In this document: piece by piece, positions 1 to 10,851 of the stretch | Position numbering within the stretch: position 1 is the first letter of the stretch | Layout of the letters: each line of letters starts with the position of its first letter | NCBI GenBank assembly: GCA_031216125.1 | Contig: CM062371.1 | Coordinates: forward strand, 5,518,001-5,582,000 | Source of the DNA: Dalbergia cochinchinensis | Lineage: Eukaryota; Streptophyta; Magnoliopsida; Fabales; Fabaceae | Length of the DNA: 64,000 nt | Direction of reading: 5' to 3' | Program-made: the position numbers and the translations under genes | The notes under the pieces: model-generated | The model's input: only the letters and a program-made list of their open reading frames with translations | Told to the model about the DNA's origin: nothing | Databases searched by the model: none

Positions 1-121
1 TCTTTCAACTTACACAACGCATAACTAAATAAAAGCCCCTTAGTAGTCATATATTCTTGGGCAAAAGCATCTCGGCTAGTTGGCTACAGTAAGAAAAATG
101 ATCTCTTTGCTGTGTGTTGCA

Positions 122-152
<31 letters not shown>

Positions 153-1197
153 CACCTGTCCGATGCAAAATGGATGCGACAAAAAGCTAAATCCGGATTA
201 TTTTAATTGAAATTTGGAACCTTTGAACAACCACACGGAAAATAAAAGGTAGATAATTCTGTGATGTAAACAATGATTAGGTGGGAGTTAGATACATTGA
301 TCAGGATTATCCTAATTGTACTACCTACGAACAACTATACCTTAAACAATATAAAGAATTAATTAGATGGAAGCTATGATTCCAATCATGATTTGGTGGG
401 ACTTGAATATGAAAAAGAACCTTTGTTCATCATCACTACTGTTTCATAATGTGCATAGAACCCAACTAATGTCCTCACCATAATTTAGATAAGCATATAC
501 TTTGTATATGCCTTCAGAAACGAACAGGGATTTCGCAAAAGTATCCATTTCTTTTATCCAAATGACACGCTTCCGCTACTTTACATATTATCCTGATTTA
601 TTTAGTTTAAGACATGTTTTCCAGGAAAAGATTAATGCACACATGCTATTTGATTATTTACTTTTTTTTTTTTTGCGGGAGCTGTTTGTTTAATTTGATG
701 GTGAGCTTATATCTAATCTTCAATATCATGTAATTAATAGATTAAGGCGCGTCTCATATTTGTTTAATATGATTGTTGAAATTGTATCAATATATATAAG
801 CAGCTTTCATTCATTGAATCACCATATATTGATAATGATCATGTTCAATGAGCAGTAAATATATATTGTACATGAAACATTTTGTGCATCGGCGCCGACT
901 AATATAAATCTTTTTATTCATTCTTGATAATGAATCTCCTTCAGTTTTATATTTTTCTTGTATTTAAAATCGGAAGACTTAAAAGAAAAGAAAATCCTCC
1001 TCCTAAAGAACTTTGAGGCGAGGAACTGGCGGCAAAACAACAGGGGTATGAACTGTGAAGTTATGAACTCGGCATATCTTTTTTCATCAAAAATTAAATT
1101 CGATTTATTTAATCAGAGCCAGTGTTTTTTTTCTCTTTCATTTTTGTTTATGGGCACATTACATTTTCTACAAAACACATGTCAATTCTCGGTAGAA
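1..1197. other. AT-rich intergenic segment
   Basis: No gene is supported here. Short open frames at about 502-693 and 958-1284 have no recognisable domain and low-complexity translations. The last five bases (1198-1202, gtaaa) are the left target duplication of the following copia element. Confidence 0.6.
123..155. repeat. (TG)n(TA)n microsatellite
   Basis: A TGTGTG run passes into about 12 TA units and ends in ACAC, so the tract is nearly self-complementary. Confidence 0.9.
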
Positions 1198-1202
1198 GTA
1201 AA

Positions 1203-1644
1203 TGTAAGAATCTATACGTGGACTTGTATATATTATTATATATTGTATGCTATTATAAGTTTGGTCCAAATTAAAGTAATTTGATAAGAATAAGTTAATG
1301 GGCTTAAATCATCTCATTAGGTATAGGTTATTATGTGTAGATACCATGTTACCCGATTACTAATTTTATGATGGGCTGAATTAGAAACTAGGGTTTACAA
1401 AATTATAAAAGATTATGGTCCTCGAGTTATATGCACGCCTCTTTTTCTTGATATCTCATCATCAGAAAAAGGTAGAGCCGTCGTCTCTGAAGGATGCGTA
1501 TCAACTTGGGAGATCAATAACCACATGTCCAAATAACAATCAGTTCCTATAGATGTTCAAGTACGCTTCCTCATCTAGTATTCCAATTTTCTTGATGATT
1601 TAACATGAATGATATTGGAATTATAAAGAACTAAATTTCTAACA
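1203..1644 (+). repeat. 5' LTR of copia element 1
   Basis: About 442 bp, TG...CA. It aligns along its whole length with 6259-6701. Confidence 0.93.
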
Positions 1645-1646
1645 AG

Positions 1647-1658
1647 TGGTATCAGAGA
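1647..1658 (+). promoter_or_regulatory. Primer binding site (initiator Met-tRNA type)
   Basis: TGGTATCAGAGA lies two bases after the 5' LTR. It matches the usual plant copia primer site complementary to the 3' end of initiator tRNA-Met, where minus-strand DNA synthesis is primed. Confidence 0.9.
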
Positions 1659-2087
1659 GGTCCATGATTGAATCATTGAGAAATAAGTGATTTCCCTTTC
1701 GCTGATATTTGAATTTCAATTAAGGCTTAAAATTAAAAGCTGAATAATTTTTGTTTGGCATGTGAGTTATCACTCTTTTTTGGTCTTTTGGCATGTTGAT
1801 GTGTAAAATAAAAGATTCAATTATTTGTTCATTTACAAATAAGGATTTGTCTCGTTGATATTTGGAGTACTATATATGTATTTTTTATAGGGTACGTATA
1901 TTCCCTTTTCTTTTATTAAAGTTGTATTAAGAACATATATGTATTTCAATTCTTGTTATATACAGAATTTTGGTAACAATTATGAGGATTTTGAAATAAA
2001 TTAATTGAAGTAGTATGCTGTCAAAGTAGCCTCTATTGTCAAAGTCAATTTATTTTGGAACATAAGGATGATTGTGAGTATATGGTT

Positions 2088-2465
2088 CCTGCGAATATTG
2101 ATTGCCCAAAGAAAAATTAGTATTTGGCCAAAGTATATGCACATTTGTAGTAATCAATATGTGGTGACTGTCAAGTTCCATATGAATGATGAGTCGGTCC
2201 AAAGATAAGCTTATTGTTTGATAGGATTTATTATCAACGTTTGATTACTACATAGATAATTCATGCGAATGTTGACCGGCCCAAAAGGAAGGTCTATATC
2301 TGGAAAAATTATATATACAATTGTGATCATGGGTATGTGATGGTTATTAGGTTCTATGTGGGTAATAAATCAGTCCAAAGACAGATTTGTTGTTTGACAG
2401 AATTTACTATCAATACCCATGACTGCATTGAGAGTACTACTTACAAGTTAATATTTCTGTCCAAA
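2088..2465 (+). repeat. Diverged tandem repeat, ~177-bp period, in copia leader
   Basis: Landmarks recur about 177 bp apart: tgcgaatattgattgcccaaag near 2088 returns as tgcgaatgttgaccggcccaaa near 2265, and a segment ending in tcggtccaaag near 2171 returns near 2348 ending tcagtccaaag. It lies between the primer site and gag. Confidence 0.65.
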
Positions 2466-2609
2466 GACTAAATATTAATGTTGTGCTAGATATCTTGTGA
2501 TGGGCCCTACCATTATTTGAGTTTATTTGAATTCATGTGAGTATGTTGTTTTGTTCTGATTTTAATATTATACCTACTTATGTTATATCTGCCAATATTA
2601 GTCTGTTTC

Positions 2610-3485
2610 TATATTAAATAGAACCAATTTTAAGGAATGGAAAGAGAGTGTAATGACCATTTTTAGCTACTTGAATCTAGACTGTGCACTAAGAACTGAA
2701 CCATCCCACTGCTTTTATGGATAAAAGTTCCAATAAAGATTATTAAAAAAAATGATTTTGAGAAATGGGACCGTTCAGATTGCACAAGTCTTATGACTAT
2801 GTAGAATAAAGTTCCAAAAACATTCAAGGGCAATATGTCCGAAAAGGTATTCAATGCCAAGAAAGTTTTTAAGGAAATTTTTATTTTTATTTTTTCCTTT
2901 TTTAAAAAAAAATTAGGCTTTGTTAATAGTGATAAAGTTACAACAAGTATGATTTTAACAAACCTTTTTTTTCATAAAGTATAATATATATCTATGGGAG
3001 TATATCATGAAGATGTCTCATCTTGCTTCAAAACTAAAGGCATTAAAATAGGAGCTATTTTGTGATATGCTCATGCATTTTGTTTTTATTTTTCTTTTGG
3101 CACAATTTACTTAATCATTGGTTAGTTAAAATAGGCAAAAGGATAAATAGTCTCTTAGTGGGTCATGTTCTTTTTTTTTTTTAATTGTGTGCCAAAAGAA
3201 GATATGTGTGGAAGTAAGGAAAGACTAAAAGTATTCAATGACAAATACTTTAAGGACAAAAGTATGAAAGAAAAAGGATAAAGCTGTAGAAAGTTCACCT
3301 TGGAAGAAACAACAGGAATAAATAAGGAATTTAACTGTAACTTCTGTTGGACTGGTGGACTTATTAAGAATGATTGTGTCTAATATAACTTTTGGCATGT
3401 AGAGAAATATATACTTCTTTTTTTGTTTGTTTTAAGGTTAATTTTTGGCACTTTTGGTGGATAGATTACGATTCTACTATCCACA
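2610..3485 (+). pseudogene. Copia gag and protease-box remnant
   Basis: Starting near 2620 the translation in shifting frames resembles copia gag: N-F-K-E-W-K-E, then L-D-x-A-L-R, the conserved N-terminal gag pattern of this lineage. Near 3446-3480 a short stretch reads W-W-I-D-Y-D-S-T-I-H, which matches the family's W-I-D-S-G-A-T aspartic protease box with its catalytic D-S-G altered. Stops and frame changes interrupt both. The gag assignment rests on order and short matches. Confidence 0.6.
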
Positions 3486-3639
3486 GAAGTGTGTATTGAA
3501 GATAAACAAACAATCACAAAGAGATTCAGTATCAACAGATCTTTAGACGCCTTTAAACTTATATATTCATTTATGGATCATTCCATACAATTTTCTGGAA
3601 TGATCAACAATATTTTTGTTGTTCATAGTCGATCTTTAA

Positions 3640-4220
3640 GTTATAGATACTTTGATCTCATTTGTGAGAAGTTTGAATCACTGGACATGTTTAAGGTATT
3701 TAAGGTTTATATTGAAAATTAAAGTAAAAGCATCTGGGCTATCAAATCTTACATGGCAGTTAATGCTATGGTAGATATGATGGATCATATGAACAATGTC
3801 CAGGACCATTTGCCAAATCTTTGGAGGAATATAATATCGTCACATAGTATACCATGTTGGATGCTATTTTAGCATAAATAGTGTTGGTTAGAGATGAGAC
3901 AGAATAACAAGATGTGGTAAGAAGTATGATTAGTCAAACTATCCTACCAATATCACTTTGGGAAAAAGCATTAAAAGTTGCAGTCAATATCCTTAATAGA
4001 GTTCCAATCAAAGTAATGACCAAAACTCCTTATGCATTATGGATTGAAAAATTTTCCAATATAAAGAATTTACATATTTAGAGTCGTCCAATTGAGGCAA
4101 GGATTTATAGGCCAACTGAAAAGAAACTGGACTCAAGAAATGATCAATGGCTACTTAGTTTGGATAATTTATATGGTCTGAGTGGTATAAGCTTTATAAT
4201 CTCACAATTAGATCAATCTT
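3640..4220 (+). pseudogene. Copia integrase remnant
   Basis: Near 3664-3720 a run like K-F-E-S-L-D-M-F-K-x-F-K matches the region before the integrase D-x-G-G-E-Y motif. At 3958-4105 the translation follows the copia integrase C-terminal pattern: W-E-K-A-L-K, then N-I-L-N-R-V-P, K-T-P-Y-A-L-W and I-E-A-R, with a stop where W normally stands. At about 4115 comes E-K-K-L-D-S-R. The core catalytic residues are degraded. Confidence 0.75.
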
Positions 4221-4339
4221 TCAGATAGGAATATTAGTTCTTTGAGGATATTAAGTTTGGGGGGAGAAATAAGGATAGAAATAATGTTAAAAATTTTCTC
4301 AATAAAGATCAAGAAAATACTCTTGAAAACAAACTCAAT

Positions 4340-5930
4340 AACCTCAAGAACAAATGCCACTAAGGAGATCCACTAGAGAAAAGAAAAGTGTGGCTTCTGG
4401 TAATTATTTCATACTTCTCCAAGAACATAAAAAAGATAATGGATTGTTGGAAGATAATACAATTAACTTCCATCGTACCATGAAAAATATTAACTCTCAA
4501 TTGTGGATTGATGCTATGAGTGAATAAATTTAGTCTATGAAAGACAATAATATTCGGGAGCTCATCCATTACCTGAAGGTTTGAATCTTATTGGTTGCAA
4601 ATGAATATTTAAAATCAATAGAGATTCGAGGGTAATGTGAAAAGATATAAGGCATATCTTGTTACAAAAGATTTCACTCAAAAGGAATGCATGAATTAAG
4701 AAGAGACTTTCTTTTTGATTTTATAGGAAGGCTTTTTTCAAATAAAAATGCTGTTTGTGAATTACTTTGATCCAAGTTACATTAGATGGATATTAAGATT
4801 GTGTTTCTCAATGGTAACATTGATGAGACAATTTTTCTATGGTGTTATCAGAAAACTTTGTATTGAGAAATGCAAAGAATTTGGTTTGCAAATTAAAGTA
4901 ATCTATCTATGAGTTTAACTAAGTTCCTATTGTGCCTAAGTTTAGTGGAAGTATATGCATTATTTGGTTTTATGTGTAAATTGCATATTGCTTGCCAATT
5001 ATGATTTAGTTTACACAAAAAATTTATATAAAAACAGTTTGAAATAAAAATCTGAGGGGCATCTTTTTTGTATTAGGGATTTAGATGCATCAAGATTGCT
5101 ATTAATGTATTCTTGGATCATCACAGAAGAGTTATATTGAGAAGATAGTTAAGAAAATTGGCATGCAATATTATAAATCAATATACACCCCTATTACTAA
5201 GGAAGACACCTTTACTCTCAATTAATGCCCTTAAAATGATTTTTGAAATTAAAGAAATACAGAAGATTTCTTATGCTTCCACATTCATAATTATAATGTA
5301 TACTCAATTTTGTACATGTTTGGATATTGTGTACACTGTTGAGAGGTTAGGTAGATATTTTGGTAATGTGGTAATGGATCATGGATAGCAGCAAAATAGA
5401 TCATGTGTCATCTTCAAAGAGTAAAACATCACATGTTCACATATGAAAAGTTGGAAAAGATTAGAGACCATTTGGTATTCAAGCTCCAACTTTGCTAGAT
5501 GCAAAGACAATTACAGATCGAGTTTAAGCTATAATTATATACTTGTTGGAAGAACAATTTTTGAAAGAGTATTAAATAGATACTTGTTACTTTTCCAATA
5601 AAGTAATTGTGTTTAAATGTTATTATGAGACATCTAATCATACAATATGACTTTGAAATTTTGTCACATGGCTGCAAATTATAGATGAAATTAAAAAACC
5701 ACTTAAGTTATATTTGACAATATGTTAGTAGCCATATATAATAAGAGAAGTACAGAGTGATAAAAGTGTCTATCATATTAGCATAAACTACATAGTTACA
5801 GATCCGCTTACTAAGGGACTGACACCCAAGGTCTTTCATGAGCATATTGCTCATATGGATGTGATATCATTTTATATGAGATGTTGTGTCAATGAGAGTG
5901 TGTGTTTGCATATTTTAGACAAACTTTAAG
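4340..5930 (+). pseudogene. Copia reverse transcriptase / RNase H remnant
   Basis: At about 4354 R-R-S-T-R-E marks the integrase to reverse transcriptase linker. At about 4784 M-D-I-K-I-V-F-L-N-G-N-I-D-E corresponds to the copia RT motif usually read as M-D-V-K-T-A-F-L-N-G. At about 5806 D-P-L-T-K-G-L is the C-terminal RNase H signature, followed by K-V-F-H-E-H. Stop codons and frameshifts occur every few dozen codons. Confidence 0.8.
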
Positions 5931-6245
5931 TTTATGGATATTTTCTTCATAAATAAAGTATTTGATATTGTTTTCACTCTGATTATAAGTATATGATCTC
6001 ATAAGGAATAAGGTTGGACCAATTGGAAATAAATATGTTAGACCACATTACATACAATTTCCATGCTACACATCCATACTTGATCTATGTCATTCGGTTA
6101 TGCTGATATATGTGACCATGGATGGACTTAGTTACGATATATGTAACGAAAGTCGCCTTGATCCTATATTAACATAATTGATGGACGAGATTGTTGGGAG
6201 ATATTTTGATCATGATAGTAAATTTAGAGCTCATAAAGCTACAGT

Positions 6246-6258
6246 CCAAGTGGGAGAT
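6246..6258 (+). promoter_or_regulatory. Polypurine tract of copia element 1
   Basis: CCAAGTGGGAGAT lies immediately before the 3' LTR. This is the usual copia plus-strand priming site. Confidence 0.8.
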
Positions 6259-6701
6259 TGTAAGACTTTATATGTGGACTTGTATATATTATTGTATATT
6301 ATATACTATTATAAAGTTTGACACAAATTAAAGTGATCTGATAAGGATAAGTTAATGGGCCCAAATCATCTCATTAAGTATGGGCTTATTATGTGTAGAT
6401 ACCATGTTACCCAGTTACTAATTTTATGATGGGCTGAATTAAAAATTAGGGTTTATAGAATTATAAAATGTTATAGTTCCAAGTTATACGCATGCCTCTT
6501 TTTCTTGATATTTCATCATCAGAAAAAGGTAGAGCTGTCGTCTTTGAATGATGCGTATAAACTTAGAAGATCAATAACCACATATCCAAACACCAATTAG
6601 TTCCTATGGATATTCAGGTACGCTTCCTCATCTAGTCTTTTAATTTTCTTGATGATTTAACATGAATAATATTGGGATTATAAAAAATTAAATTTCTAAT
6701 A
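6259..6701 (+). repeat. 3' LTR of copia element 1
   Basis: 443 bp. Starts TGTAAGA and ends TAATA, so the terminal CA has mutated to TA. The target duplication gtaaa follows at 6702-6706. Confidence 0.93.
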
Positions 6702-6706
6702 GTAAA

Positions 6707-8716
6707 AACCATAAACTAACATAAAATAATAATCACTTTACAAAATCAAAATAATAGTAGTTTATACATTAAAATAAGATAATATTTGCCTATCATTTCT
6801 TCTTTAATTAATTATTCTGCATTTTTTTCCCTAAAATAGTGTGTCACCCATATTTGAACTTTTATTGATGCTTGCCGGTCTCTTAATAAATTAAATTAAA
6901 AACACTAGTAGTCTAGTACATAATGTTTAAGGCTAGCTGCCTATACTTTGACAATAGCAGCACTCTAATGTGGAAAATTTTAGCAGATATGATTGATCAT
7001 GCTCTTACATATCTTGATGGGCTTGGATTTTAGAGAAAATAGAGAAGGAAGAAAATTTATAGTATAAAATTGTATAAAATTATACTACAAGTTTTCTCTT
7101 CTTCTTCTTTTTTTTTTTTAAATCCAAACTCACAATACCATATTCTAAGTCATCTTCATGATTATAATTAACAAGGATAAAGTTGTCCTCGGTCATATAA
7201 TTAAGTTTTAAAACCCACAGAATTTGCAGAAACAGCCCTTTGTCAACCACAGCTGTTGCACATTTTCATAAATTATTATAATGTTGTCTTGCTTTATTTG
7301 CCGTTCATTTTGAAAATCTGATCCAATTAGGGGAAAATATATATGGACTTAGCTGTTTTGTTTAATTTCGTACGTGTGGCCGCGCTGTGAGACTTACTGC
7401 TATATTTTCGCTGTCTCTAAATAATCTGAATTTCCAGCCTTTTGCGCACCATTGTGTGTGGTCACACAGACATGCACGTTCATCCTGTGTTGTTGCTACT
7501 CCCTACCCCTATGTACGAGGACCATATACATATCAGAACAATAATATTCTTTAAGTTGTAGAGAGCCTGTTCACACTATAACAAATTCGCATTTAATCAA
7601 ATTCTTAATGATGGTAAAAACTTTGCAAGATCGTCCATTAATATTTTATTATTCTGTCTCTTCATAATTCTTGTAAGTCGCAACTCGTTCAATGGCTGAA
7701 ATTTTAAACAATATTGTTAACATATTTTGAAAACATACATACGCCGACGGCTCAATATTTACTTAATCCGATGACTAATTCATTCAACATCGAAATAGCA
7801 CCTAGCGCTTAGTCAACGTGACCACACAATACAGAGATATATATCCAATTGCTATTTACCGGTAATTGATCACTGCGGAAATAAATTGTGACTCAAACGA
7901 ATTTTATCAGCATGGGCAATTTGTCAAAAACTGAAGTCTGAAAACACAGCTAATTCCTCATGAATTTTCTAAGATTTGTATTTATTTATTTTTTACATTG
8001 AAGTTTTTTGAGGTGTTGATACTACTTTAACACATCACTGACATTGCTGCTTCATACAGCGATGTTAGACTGTTTATTTATTTTACGATTTTCAGAAAGA
8101 AGAAAAGTTAAAAAAGAATCCACAAACTGGACTTGATGATACATACTAATTGTATGTATTTCGAATTGACTACGTTGTTTAATATTTTAATCTTTTATCA
8201 AGCGTTTTTCCTGCCATAAAACTACAAAATAATTAATGGGGGGCGACTTTTCCTGCTGTCCTGCACTCTGTTCTAATAAATCATTAACATACTATTTTGA
8301 GTTGGCAATCGATAGATATTAGACTCACGTATCGTTTGATCAAACCGCTGAGCTGTACTCGTTTTTCTTGAAGATATTTTTAACAAATATAATAATTCCT
8401 TCATCAAATCGTAGTTGGTAATTGTCCATTTATTGAACTAGTCTCATTTGGTTCATGAAGGATCAACATTCATTATTGTATGTATACACAATTCAAAAAT
8501 ATCAGAGGGGGGAAACTGTCAAGCATGTTTTTCATGCGAGGACCATTACAATTGCACTCTCCGTTCTCCTTTTATTACTATTTTCTTTTTGGGTCTTTTC
8601 TTGGCTTGAAGGCTCAATACACTTAGCCTATTACTAGCATTTGGCACATTAATGTACGCAACTCTAAGCATTCTTCAGAAAATATCAATTTACACTATAA
8701 CATTTGTGTCTACTTA
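6707..8716. other. Intergenic region downstream of the kinase gene
   Basis: AT-rich, with no supported gene. The first part past the stop codon (8716 downward) would be the kinase 3' UTR. An open frame at 8455-8637 has no domain and overlaps that likely UTR on the other strand. Confidence 0.5.
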
Positions 8717-10733
8717 TTAAGCAATGCTTTCTTCTTGCCCTTCTGATGATGCATTAGAGGTGTCATCTGGTGAATTTGACCCACTTCTTCTACGATGATT
8801 TTGGTGTTTATTATCATTATGTGACTGTGACTGTGACTGTGACTCTGGTGGTGACCTGGGGGATTTCAGTGGATGATGCCTATGGCCATTGTTGCTGCGA
8901 TGGTGACTCCTATGATGGTGACCATTATTTTCCCTCTTCCTCTCCCTAGGATTCTCACTCTCTTTATTTTGCACTTCATTATTATACTGATCAGGAGGGA
9001 CTGTGTAAACAAAGGGTCCAATTGGAATATCATCATAGTCCTGGAGTGGCTCAAGGGTCTTAACAACTGTGGCCATTGCAGGCCTGCTCTTTGGCCTGTG
9101 GCTGAGGCACTGATAAGCCAATGCAGCTGCTTTCTTTGCCCCCATCTCAGAATACTGGCCCTCAAGCCTCGGATCCATTATCCTGCCAAGCTTCCGCGAA
9201 TCATTGAGGACAGGCCTGGCCCATTCCACTAGGTTCTGCTCTCTTGCAGGGCGTCCCTTATCCACTGACCTCCTTCCTGTTAACAGCTCCAATAGCACCA
9301 CTCCAAAGCTATACACATCACTCATTGCTGTCAAGTGGCCTATATAACAAATAAATTATCAGAAAATTGAGTTAGGTGCAACTGATCAAATTCCAGTACT
9401 TTAAGCAAGTGTTATTATATTATTCAATAATACATAAACTGAAATTAAGCAAACGACTAGTGCTATTTTGTATATCAAAGTAGACGGTAGACACCTTCAA
9501 ATCAGTGAACATTATTATAAAGAAGCTCCAATTTTGATTAGAAAATAACATTATTCTGACTAGAATTATTGAGTTTACCTGTCATGACATATTCTGGGGC
9601 AGCATAGCCTTGGGTGCCCATAACTCTAGTTGAGACGTGTGTGTCATCTCCTTCAGGACCATCTTTTGCCAAGCCAAAATCAGAAAGCTTTGCATTGTAA
9701 TCCTGGAGGGATAAAAAAAAAAAAGAGTGAGTTTAATAAAGATTATTGGTGAAGGAGATTAATTCAAGTGGAATAGTATAGAAGGGCAGAGAGAGTGATA
9801 CTCACAGAGTCTAACAAGATGTTTGAAGCCTTGAAATCTCTATAGATGACTGGTTTCTTTTGTTCATGCAGGAAGGATAGACCCTTTGCTGCTCCAACAG
9901 CAATTTTCATTCTTGTTGACCATGGCAATGATGCTGAATATCCTGTAGTCCCCAGACAACCAAAAAAATGTTAATCTTTCAAAATTCTAATCCGGTGAAA
10001 GAATAATATATATAGTTAAAAGTCTATTATGATGACTAAAACAGAAAACTTACTTCTAAAAAGTTGATTCTCTAAGCTGCCTCGTGGTAAATACTCATAT
10101 ACCAGAAGCCTATGTTCTTCTTCACAGCAATAACCAATCAGTTTCACAAGCTGTGGATGCCTCAGTTGACCCAGATACACAACTTCAGTCTGTCGTCATC
10201 ACCATTTGAAAACCAAAAGGAGGGTCAGAACTCAGAAGCAGAACTCAAAAAAGCACTTATTACGAGAAGGATTCTGAAAAAGCAATAATTGTAACTTAAC
10301 CATTTCAACACATTGATTAAAAAAAGAAAGGGGGTGTACTTACCAACCACTCCTTATGACCCTGAGAGCCATCCAAGTCCAAGAGCTTAACAGCCACAGG
10401 CTGAGCCTTGATGAGAGCAGGCCTTAGCTTGTCATCAATGAAACCCTTGTGCACGGGCCCGAACCCTCCTTCCCCTAGGAAGTTACTAGAAGAGAAGCTC
10501 TGAGTGATGATCTTGAGCTCAGCAAGTGAGAACACGTGCAGGTTAGACCCTGCTAGAGATATAGAGAGATCCTCCGAGAGGGTTGTGCTTGGATAACTCA
10601 AATCAGTCACAGAGATCCTGTTAGAAGTACTATTATTCTTTGTTGCCACCACTTTGTTGGGCTTGGTGGGCGAGGAAGGGTTATCAGCAACCTGGTAACA
10701 ACTTGAAAGCAACGATCTCAATGTGAATTTCAT
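8717..10733 (-). CDS. RIPK: RIPK-like receptor-like cytoplasmic kinase (RLCK-VII), 5 exons
   Basis: Ser/Thr kinase of the family that relays immune-receptor signals at the plasma membrane. Coding exons, 5' to 3' on the minus strand: 10733-10344, 10189-10054, 9942-9806, 9702-9579, 9339-8717. All junctions are GT-AG and the frame closes to 469 aa. Motifs: glycine loop GEGGFG (87-92), VAVK with Lys116, IYRDFK with catalytic Asp211, DFG 229-231, A-P-E 256-258, and D-V-Y-S-F-G after it. LSEDLSISLAGS upstream of the kinase and the pattern through the domain closely match Arabidopsis RIPK from memory. The tail after about residue 370 is rich in His, Arg, Ser and Gln. There is no Gly2, so no N-myristoylation; Cys12 is a candidate acylation site. 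The start at 10733 is chosen over an in-frame upstream ATG (10772) because MKFTLRSLLSSC fits related proteins better. The gene appears intact. Confidence 0.94.
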
Positions 10734-10841
10734 GGCAGTGATCACTTGTTGTAGTAATGATATATATAACAAAATAAGAATAAAGAATAAAGCAAACTTG
10801 AATTGGTTTCCTGGGTTGGGAATCGAATTGTCTACAATCTC

Positions 10842-10851
10842 ATATATATAC
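10842..10851 (-). promoter_or_regulatory. Possible TATA box of the RIPK-like gene
   Basis: TATATATATG on the minus strand, about 110 bp upstream of the chosen ATG. Position is suitable, but such strings are common in this AT-rich DNA. Confidence 0.4.

Larger units (their letters stand above)
1203..6701 (+). mobile_element. Decayed full-length Ty1/copia LTR retrotransposon
   Basis: Two direct LTRs (1203-1644 and 6259-6701) start TGTAAGA. The left ends ACA; the right ends ATA, a decayed CA. The element is flanked by an exact 5-bp duplication, gtaaa (1198-1202 and 6702-6706). A primer binding site matching the initiator methionine tRNA follows the left LTR and a polypurine tract precedes the right LTR. 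Inside, in copia order, are remnants of gag, a protease-like box, integrase, reverse transcriptase and RNase H, all full of stops and frameshifts. By eye, roughly one base in eight differs between the LTRs over the first 240 bases, so the insertion is old. It cannot encode its own proteins. Confidence 0.93.

Noticed and set aside
8866..9232. Open frames on both strands within the kinase last exon
   Set aside because: Shadows of the RIPK-like coding sequence in other frames.
10317..10772. Upstream in-frame ATG at 10772 as kinase start
   Set aside because: The extra 13 residues do not resemble related kinases; the ATG at 10733 fits better.
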